A stretch of 42,422 bases of DNA from positions 1 through 42,422 of the forward strand of contig NZ_JAHHZN010000030.1 of the NCBI RefSeq assembly GCF_018760735.1, in the 5' to 3' direction. Positions within the stretch are counted from its first letter, which is position 1. Every line of letters starts with the position of its first letter. The notes beneath the pieces were generated by a model, which made no database searches, was not told the origin of the DNA, and saw nothing but the letters and a program-made list of their open reading frames with translations. A program made the position numbers and the translations under genes. This DNA comes from Hymenobacter piscis. Lineage in GTDB: Bacteria > Bacteroidota > Bacteroidia > Cytophagales > Hymenobacteraceae. Shown here in pieces: positions 6,598-12,812 of the stretch.

Positions 6598-6649
6598 CGG
6601 GCAAGAAATAGCCCCGGCCACCGAAGTGAGCCGAGGCTACGCAGGATGA
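5564..6649 (+). CDS. IS110-family transposase, copy B
   Basis: A 361-residue IS110 transposase closely matching copy A. All catalytic acidic residues are kept (D18, E74, D116, D119), as is the C-terminal QSG serine motif in VVQRQSGLSSHATRISKRGN. Differences from copy A are scattered substitutions such as LAQLVALDQDLTELL against VQEQVAALDQDLAELL, so the copies are not a very recent duplication. The last 16 residues after AHLV come from flanking DNA. Both copies appear full length and may be active. Confidence 0.95.
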   Translation: MPSTKSVSPPLKYVVGIDIAKSSFVACLGQVDGNQQLLFGKETTFENTPSGFASLLSWVARQQAAAVPLWFVVEATGVYYEELAYFLADQQQLLSVLLPNKVKHFARSTELKSKTDQLDARLLCRLGLERALPAWQPPTPALRQLRALARERQVLTKQGAQLKARVHAYQHSYQPDSRTLARLAAQQQLVLAQLVALDQDLTELLAAEPELARKLAQLTSIPGIGLTTAIIVIAETSGFALVENERQLASYAGLDVVQRQSGLSSHATRISKRGNTRLRTALYLPALSSLRHNPRQMVFYARLRTRHPSGKPGVIAVMRKLLVLCYSLWKNDQVYNPDYPTAHLVGQEIAPATEVSRGYAG

Positions 6650-6711
6650 ACGCGCACGTCCTCCTTCAGGAACTCGAAGATAAATAAATGCTGGCTACCC
6701 CTTGCTTGCCA

Positions 6712-7452
6712 TCACAGTATCTCGTATAAGGCCTTCGTGCTCTGCGCATTCACGCAGGCCGTCTCGTGCAGGTGTACCTGCGTGGGGCGGTGGGCGTTGA
6801 CGGCCGCGTTCAGGTTCACCCGCTCGCGCCCGCTGACCGTAGGCAGCGGCCGAGGCTGCCCGGTGCGGGTCCAGACCCGCGTGGAGCGCGTGTTGTGGGT
6901 GGGGTGGGCGGCATCGGCGAAGTACACTACGGCCTGCCCGGCGGCGGCCTCTTCCAGCAGCGGGCGCAACTGCTCGGCCAAAAAGGTCGCCTGCTGCGCG
7001 GCGTCGGCCTCGCAGGGCACGGGCGTGGTGAGCTTGTAGCTGAAACCGAGCCGGTGCAGCAGTTGCGTCAGGCCTGAACGGGAGTAGCGCACGCCCCAGT
7101 GGCGTTGCAGCCAGGCGCCCACGGCCCGCACATCGGTGTAGAGGCACTCCTCGACTTGTCGGCACAAGGCCGCCAGCCCGGTCGAGGGCAACAGGCCCCA
7201 GTACGTGCTGGTCTCGTGGAGCAGGTACTTGTCCAGGAGCAGGTACTTGTCCAGGCCCAGCCGCTGCCAGGCCTGCGCGTAGCGGTACACCGTGCCATCG
7301 TCCAGGCCCAGGTCCTCGGCGATGCTGCCGGCCGAACGCCCTTTATCCAACAGCAAAATAACCGTCACTTTCACGTAGCCATCGTCGTCGCGCCGCCGCT
7401 TTTGCAGCTGGCGTAGGTGCTGACGCTCGGTATCGGTTAACGTGACTCTCAT
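6712..7452 (-). pseudogene. IS630-family transposase, truncated after the first catalytic Asp
   Basis: 246 residues of an IS630-type transposase. It has an N-terminal helix-turn-helix region (SAGSIAEDLGLDDGTVYRYA), a winged-helix-like middle, and the first catalytic motif, VVYFADAAHPTHN. It stops after STKALYEIL; the second Asp (DN...H) and final Glu are missing, so it is inactive. The normal length is about 340 residues. The truncation point lies about 110 bp from the right end of IS110 copy B. An 18-bp tandem duplication (7218-7235 and 7236-7253) inserts six extra residues, giving DKYLLLDKYLL. Its sequence type differs from the IS630 fragment at the left window edge. Confidence 0.85.
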
Positions 7453-7882
7453 GGTGGCAAGCTACTACCCGTTTTCGCTTTCTACTTCACGATGAGTATA
7501 AATAAGGTTAGCAGATCTGCATTACCTCAAATTTAGCCCAAGCGCTTATTTAAAACATTAAAAACAGCTCTTTTTAATGTTATTTCATCAACTGCGCCTT
7601 AAAACAGTTGCTTCTCCCCTTCGGGGATAAAAGTAGGGCTTGCGGACGCACACGAACTTCTACAGTAGTTTAGGAGGCAGTGGTATAATATGAGGTGATT
7701 AGTGTCTTGGCTCGCCCCACGCTCACGGGCACCGGCGCGCCTTTGCCTGGGGGCCCGTCCGGCCGCTGCGGCGCACATCGTTCAGGTGCATATCCTCTAT
7801 CCTTAAAATGCAGCGGCGCCCAGCTCCGCGCTGCGCCAAGACCGGGGCAAATGCGCATACTCTCAAGCTACCCACCGGGCAC
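7453..7882. other. Non-coding stretch with an AT-rich palindrome cluster
   Basis: No convincing gene. 7490-7610 is conspicuously AT-rich for this genome. It carries three consecutive inverted repeats: AACATTAAAAA/TTTTTAATGTT (7554-7564 with 7571-7581, 6-nt loop), CAACTG/CAGTTG (7589-7594 with 7605-7610), and CCCC-TTC-GGGG near 7616-7626. An AGGAGG sequence at about 7670 precedes only a two-codon ATG frame. The cluster could be the old end of an insertion element or an A/T-rich terminator. Confidence 0.5.
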
Positions 7883-7911
7883 AAAAAAGCGCCGGCCTGC
7901 CAGCCGGCGCT
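7883..7911 (-). terminator. Rho-independent terminator for the SulP gene
   Basis: A perfect 9-bp stem, AGCGCCGGC (7888-7896) with GCCGGCGCT (7903-7911). Read on the minus strand, the stem is followed directly by six T. It lies 60 bp past the transporter's stop codon. Confidence 0.85.
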
Positions 7912-7972
7912 CTTCCAATAGCTCTCGGGTTAGAACCCGGCGGCCGGGCCGGGCCCGGCGCAGCCCTCGTGA

Positions 7973-9517
7973 TTAGTACATCACATTGGCTCCCGCCACG
8001 GTGTAGAGCGGATCTTCCAGGATGTTTACCTCGATAATAGAATCGGCTTTGCCCAGCAGCCGGCGGCAGTCGGGGCTGAGGTGGCGCAGGTGTACCGTCT
8101 TGCCGGCCCGGTGGTAGCGCTGGGTCAGCTTGTGCAGGGCTTCAATGGCCGACATATCGGCCACGCGGCTTTCCCGGAAGTCGATGACGACCTGCGGCGG
8201 GTCGCCGGCCACGTCAAACTTCTCGGTGAAGGCCTGGGCCGAGCCGAAGAAGAGCGGCCCGTAGATTTCGTAGTGGCGCACGCCCTCCGCGTCCAGGTGC
8301 TTGCGGGCCCGGATGCGCTTGGCATTCTCCCAGGCAAACGCCAGGGCCGACACGATGACGCCCAACAGCACGGCCACGGCCAGGTTCTGCGTCACGGCCG
8401 TGACGACGGTCACCAGCAGCATCACCAGCACGTCGGTAAGCGGCATCTTGCGCAGGATGCGCAGGCTGGCCCACTCGAAGGTACCGATGACCACCATGAA
8501 CATCACGCCCACCAGCGCGGCCAGGGGCAGGCGCTCAATCAGGCCCGAGCCGGCCACCACGAACAGGGCCAGCGCCAGCGCTGCTACCACGCCCGAAAGC
8601 CGCCCGCGCCCCCGGGATTCCAGGTTCACCATCGTCTGCCCGATCATGGCGCAGCCGCCCATGCCGCCGGTCAGGCCCGAAGCCACGTTGGCCAGGCCCA
8701 GGGCCACGCACTCCTGGTTGCCCCGGCCGCGGGTATCGGTCATCTCATCCACTACGGTGAGCGTAAGCAGGCTTTCGGTGAGGCTGACCAGGGCCATGAG
8801 TATGGCGTAGGGCAGCACCAGTGCCAGCGTGGCCCAGGTGTAGGGCACCTGGGGCAGGTGCAGCGTAGGCAGTCCGCCCGCGATGGAGGCAATGTCGCCC
8901 ACGGACTTGGTTGGCAGGTTGCCCCCAATGACCAGCGCCGACACCACGATGATGGCCACCAGCGAGGAGGGTACGGCTTTGGTCAGCCTGGGCAGCAGGT
9001 ACACGATGGCCATCGTCAGGGCCACCAGGCCAGCCATGAGCCCCAGGGCCGGGCCCGTGAGCCAGTGCTCGGCCCCGGCCGCATCGCGCACCTTGAACTG
9101 CTCCAGCTGGGCCATGAAGATGATGGCGGCCAGACCATTCACGAAGCCGTACACCACCGGCTGCGGCACCAGCCGGATGAATTTGCCCCAGCGCAGCAGG
9201 CCCACGCCCACCTGCAGCAGGCCCATGAGAATAACGGCCGGAAACAGGAACTCGACCCCGTGCTGAGCCACCAGGGCCACAATGACGACGGCCACTGAGC
9301 CCGCCGCCCCGGATATCATGCCCGGCCGGCCGCCCAGCACGCTCGTGACCAGGCAGATGATGAAGGCCGAGCCGATACCCACCAGGGGGCTGATGTGAGC
9401 CAGCAAAGCAAAGGCCACCACTTCGGGCACCAGGGCCAGGGCGGTGGTCAGGCCGGCAAGAATTTCGTTTTTAACGTTGACTTTGTACTGCTGAAAGTAC
9501 TGGATTACGGAAGACAT
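7973..9517 (-). CDS. SulP-family inorganic anion transporter
   Basis: A 514-residue inner-membrane transporter with the SulP layout: about 12-14 hydrophobic helices from residue 20 to 400, then a cytoplasmic STAS domain. The N-terminal signature is LAGLTTALALVPEVVAFALLAHISPLVGIGSAF. The core contains GGMGGCAMIGQTMVNLESRGRGRLSG, typical of bacterial SulP/BicA-like proteins. The STAS domain is VVIDFRESRVADMSAIEALHKL. Substrates in the family are sulfate, bicarbonate or other anions; which one applies here is not visible. ATG 9517 is chosen because the longer frame would need a TTG start. The gene stands alone, with a terminator behind it. Confidence 0.92.
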   Translation of the reverse strand: MSSVIQYFQQYKVNVKNEILAGLTTALALVPEVVAFALLAHISPLVGIGSAFIICLVTSVLGGRPGMISGAAGSVAVVIVALVAQHGVEFLFPAVILMGLLQVGVGLLRWGKFIRLVPQPVVYGFVNGLAAIIFMAQLEQFKVRDAAGAEHWLTGPALGLMAGLVALTMAIVYLLPRLTKAVPSSLVAIIVVSALVIGGNLPTKSVGDIASIAGGLPTLHLPQVPYTWATLALVLPYAILMALVSLTESLLTLTVVDEMTDTRGRGNQECVALGLANVASGLTGGMGGCAMIGQTMVNLESRGRGRLSGVVAALALALFVVAGSGLIERLPLAALVGVMFMVVIGTFEWASLRILRKMPLTDVLVMLLVTVVTAVTQNLAVAVLLGVIVSALAFAWENAKRIRARKHLDAEGVRHYEIYGPLFFGSAQAFTEKFDVAGDPPQVVIDFRESRVADMSAIEALHKLTQRYHRAGKTVHLRHLSPDCRRLLGKADSIIEVNILEDPLYTVAGANVMY

Positions 9518-9648
9518 ATACACGCTGAAATTGGGCAAAAGAAAAGCCGCACGCTTCCGGCGGGAAGCGGCGGCCGGGGCATTCCGAGCCGGTCGTCAGG
9601 GTGGGGTGAGCTTGAAAAGAGGAAGGCAGAGGGTGTGCATTGCGTGGG

Positions 9649-9656
9649 CAAAGGTA
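9649..9656 (-). promoter_or_regulatory. Putative -7 box for the SulP gene
   Basis: On the minus strand TACCTTTG matches TAnnTTTG. It lies 132 bp before the ATG and would give a long leader containing a GCTTCC/GGAAGC hairpin near 9552-9567. The rest of 9518-9898 shows no gene. Confidence 0.35.
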
Positions 9657-9898
9657 CGGAAAACCGTGCTGATTGCCGCCGGCACAGCCCCGCGAGGCTT
9701 ATACGGTGACAAACCAGGGCTTGGCTCCCGGCCAGGGAAAGCCGCCCGGCTGGCAAGCCCGGCCTCCGCAATTACGCGCGGCATCAGGCCCGATGGCTTC
9801 GTTAAGCGGCCGGGCGCTGAACCTGACTCCCGCGCCCGGCCGCGCCTTGCGGCATCGGGCCGCTGCCTAACTGCCGGGCTCCCGAACCGGCCGGCGGG

Positions 9899-10675
9899 TC
9901 AGCGCGCAACAATAGTTCGTCGCACGGCTATGCCCAGGGCCAGGTTTTCCAGCCGACTGGCTGCGTACAGGGCCGGCTGCTGCTGGCCCCGCACATCGTA
10001 GTCCCACCGGCCTTCGGCCACTACCGGATTGCCAAACGAGTTGGTATAGCGCACGAAGGCGGTCAGCTCCAGCCGGGCAGCTACGTAGTGGAGGCCGGCA
10101 CCAACCTGATAGGTAAGCGTCCGCTCCCGCACCGTCCGGAAATAACTGCTCTGGGAGCCATAGTCCGGCCTGCCGGCGTAAATGGGGTGGCGGGCAGATA
10201 CTTTTTCGCCCATCGAGAGGAAAACTGCCTGCAAACCCGCGTGCGGACTGAGGCTCAACCTGCTGCGGGGATTGAAGGTCAGATACCGGTACAGCCGCAG
10301 GGGTACCTGAGCGGTACCAAACGAAACCGTAGCGCTCCGGCCAAATGGCTCCCGGGCATCGAGGGTAACGGCCGCAACACTGCCCAGCCCCAGGCCGCTT
10401 TCCAGGCGCCAACCCCGCGACCCGGTGTAGGAGGCCAGCAGCTCGCCCGTCGGAAAGGCGTAGCTGTTTTTCTGGAACCGGGCGCCGGGCGCCGGGCAAG
10501 CCTGCACCGAAAAGTTGACGTTGCCTGTTGCCGCCAGCCCCACGGCCAACCCGCGGGGCGGGAGCCCGGCCCGCTCCGGCCGGTTCAGGTAAACAACCTG
10601 GGCCGCAGCAGTACTGGCCCCCAGCAAGGCCGCAGCGCTCAACCCGGCTATACATCGAATGCTATATCCCGTCAT
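9899..10675 (-). CDS. Predicted outer-membrane beta-barrel-type secreted protein
   Basis: 258 residues with a clear Sec signal peptide (MTGYSIRCIAGLSAAALLGASTAAAQ). The mature part has alternating polar/hydrophobic strands and aromatic girdles typical of small Bacteroidetes outer-membrane proteins: LLASYTGSRGWRLESGLGLGSV, VPLRLYRYLTF, LSLSPHAGLQAVFLSMGEKV and YQVGAGLHYVAARLELTAFVRYT. It ends in a strand-like NLALGIAVRRTIVAR. The ATG at 10675 is chosen for the signal peptide; upstream frame sequence is not protein-like. No specific family was recognised. It is divergent from the MutS-like gene, with 329 bp between that shows no further gene. Confidence 0.7.
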   Translation of the reverse strand: MTGYSIRCIAGLSAAALLGASTAAAQVVYLNRPERAGLPPRGLAVGLAATGNVNFSVQACPAPGARFQKNSYAFPTGELLASYTGSRGWRLESGLGLGSVAAVTLDAREPFGRSATVSFGTAQVPLRLYRYLTFNPRSRLSLSPHAGLQAVFLSMGEKVSARHPIYAGRPDYGSQSSYFRTVRERTLTYQVGAGLHYVAARLELTAFVRYTNSFGNPVVAEGRWDYDVRGQQQPALYAASRLENLALGIAVRRTIVAR

Positions 10676-11004
10676 GGCTGATAAATCAGAATCGTAACAA
10701 TGACTCACTCTCGTTTGGGGCAGGTAACGCTGCCAGGCCCCGTTTTTGTATCCGGCCGCTTGCCTCGTCCGGTTGGCGGCCGATGACTTTTGCCAGACGG
10801 CAGGGGAGGGCGCCATAGCCATCGGTTCCGGCCCGGCAGGTGACGCCGCCAGATAGTGCCCGCGAGCAGACACTACCATCCGCCGGTGGGCCGGAAGGGG
10901 TTGCCAGCAGCGGTCTGGTAGTGCGTCACTACCTTTCGCGCTGCGTATACCGTTCCGGTAGGCTACCTCACTGCTTTCGCGCCAGTAGCGCCCCTTTATT
11001 CCGC

Positions 11005-12612
11005 ATGTGGACTTCTTTCCGCACCCGCCTGTTGCGCCGCCTGGAGGCCGCCTGGCACCAGCCCGCCGCCCGCTCTCCCTACGTTCCGCTGCTGGCCCGC
11101 TACTACGACCAGGTGCAGCATGAGCCTGCCTACCACCGCCTGCCTGACCAGACCTGGGAGGACCTGAACGGCGACATGCTGTTTGAGCTGCTCGATGCCA
11201 CGGTCAGCCCCGTGGGGCAGCAGTGCCTCTACCACCGCCTGCGCAGCCCGCTCGCCGACGCCGCTGCCCTGCAGGAGTTTGATGCGGCCGCAACCCTGCT
11301 GGCCCGGGAACCCGGGGCCCGCGGGCAGGTCCTGCTCGCCCTTCACCAGCTGGCGGCCGATGAGGCGTATTACCTGACCGATTTATTCAGCGGGCAGCCC
11401 CTGCCCCCGCTGCCCGGTGCCCGCTTCGCGCCGCTGCTCGCGCTGGGGTTCCTGGCCACGCTGCTCGGCGGGTTCTGGCTGCCCGGGCTGTGGTTGGCCA
11501 CCGGCACGCTGGCGCTTGTGAACAGCGTATTTCACTTCCGGCACCGCTCCCGGGTGCTGCGCCACGTGCGCCCGCTCATGCCGCTGGGCCGCTTACACCG
11601 CGCGGGGCGGGCCCTGCACCGGGCGGCATTGCCCCTGCCGTCCGTGGGGCAGCTGGCAGGCCCCCTCGCCCGGCTACGGTCCGTCCTGCGGCGGGTGGCG
11701 TTCTTCCAGGTACAGGATAACCTGGGGGTAGTCGAGCTGCTCAAGATGCTGCTGCTGCTCGACCAGCTGGTATATGCCCGCTGCCGGGTGGCCGTGCAGC
11801 AGCAAGCGCCCGCCATTCGGGCCGTCTTTGAGGCGGTCGGCTACGTCGATTGCGCCCTGGCGGTGGCCAGCTTCCGCCAGCGTTACGCCACCTGCGGGCC
11901 GCAGTTCGGGCCGGCCGCCGAGGGCATCTGCCTGCAGGGCGGCTATCATCCGCTGGTGCCGGGGTGCGTGCCCAACGACCTGACTTTGTCCGGGCAGGGC
12001 GTGCTGCTGACCGGCTCCAACATGGCGGGCAAAACCACTTTTATGCGCATGCTGGGCGTGAATGTGCTGCTGGCCCAAACCGTGGCTACGTGCCCGGCCG
12101 GCGCTTACCGCGCCCCCTTCTGCCGGGTGCTCACCAGCCTCACCCTGGCCGATAGCCTGCCCACGGGCAAGAGCTACTACCTGGTCGAGGCGGAAACCAT
12201 GCGGCAGCTGCTGGCGGCCTGCGACGCGGCTCCCGGCAGCTACCTGCTGCTGCTCGATGAGCTTTTCAAAGGCACGAATACCCAGGAGCGCATTGCGGCC
12301 AATAAAGCCGTGCTGGCTTACCTGCAGCCCCGCAGCTGGGTACTGGCGGCCACCCACGACGGGGAACTGGGCGCCCTGTTGCAGCCAACCTTTGTTGAAT
12401 ATCACTTCTGCGAGACGGTCACGGAAGACGACTGGTACTTCGATTACCGCCTCAAAGCCGGTCCGCTCACCACGCGCAACGCCATCCGGTTGCTGGCGCG
12501 CCTGCACTACCCGGCGCAGGTAGTCGCCGACGCGCAGGCGCTCAGCGCCGCCCTGACGGTGCAGCAACAGCTAACCCGAACCGAAGAACCGGTCTCATCG
12601 GTTGGTTTTTGA
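11005..12612 (+). CDS. Membrane-anchored MutS-family ATPase
   Basis: 535 residues. The C-terminal third is a MutS-type ATPase: Walker A TGSNMAGKTTF, the following LADSLPTGKSYYLVEAETM, Walker B YLLLLDELFKGTNTQE, and a H-loop region VLAATHDGEL. The mismatch-recognition and connector domains of MutS1 are absent. Instead a helical core domain (residues about 20-130 and 200-330) is interrupted by one or two transmembrane helices, FAPLLALGFLATLLGGFWLPGLWLATGTLAL. There is no Smr nuclease domain, so it is not MutS2. Such membrane MutS relatives occur in Bacteroidetes but have no agreed function. ATG 11005 is used because the longer frame adds a non-protein-like leader. Confidence 0.85.
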   Translation: MWTSFRTRLLRRLEAAWHQPAARSPYVPLLARYYDQVQHEPAYHRLPDQTWEDLNGDMLFELLDATVSPVGQQCLYHRLRSPLADAAALQEFDAAATLLAREPGARGQVLLALHQLAADEAYYLTDLFSGQPLPPLPGARFAPLLALGFLATLLGGFWLPGLWLATGTLALVNSVFHFRHRSRVLRHVRPLMPLGRLHRAGRALHRAALPLPSVGQLAGPLARLRSVLRRVAFFQVQDNLGVVELLKMLLLLDQLVYARCRVAVQQQAPAIRAVFEAVGYVDCALAVASFRQRYATCGPQFGPAAEGICLQGGYHPLVPGCVPNDLTLSGQGVLLTGSNMAGKTTFMRMLGVNVLLAQTVATCPAGAYRAPFCRVLTSLTLADSLPTGKSYYLVEAETMRQLLAACDAAPGSYLLLLDELFKGTNTQERIAANKAVLAYLQPRSWVLAATHDGELGALLQPTFVEYHFCETVTEDDWYFDYRLKAGPLTTRNAIRLLARLHYPAQVVADAQALSAALTVQQQLTRTEEPVSSVGF

Positions 12613-12732
12613 ACGATGGCACGGGAGCGCACCGGTCTTTACGGCGCAGCAGAGTGCACTGCCTGCTTTGTGCGTAGCCGGGCCTCCCGCGCGCAGTTGC
12701 GACGGACTCCGGTAAAGCGGGCGTGAAGGGCC

Positions 12733-12784
12733 CGGGTTAACCCGCCGGACGCGTGCCTTGACGTGTGCCTTGACGCGTGTCTTG
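12733..12784. repeat. Palindrome and three 12-bp tandem repeats between convergent genes
   Basis: A perfect palindrome CGGGTTAACCCG (12733-12744) is followed at 12749 by three tandem 12-mers: ACGCGTGCCTTG, ACGTGTGCCTTG and ACGCGTGTCTTG. They fill the gap between the convergent MutS-like and hybrid sensor genes. A role in termination or protein binding is possible; the repeat may also be a simple slippage product. Confidence 0.65.
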
Positions 12785-12812
12785 CTAGCGGGCCACCCTT
12801 TTTTCGCTCTTA

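Noticed and set aside
1..7452. The two IS630 pieces as halves of one transposase split by an insertion
   Set aside because: Their orientations and junctions do not fit, and the catalytic motif contexts belong to different IS630 subtypes.
7695..7976. Plus-strand 93-codon frame in the sulP downstream gap
   Set aside because: Starts at GTG, Arg/Pro-rich, and crosses the sulP terminator; no homology signal.
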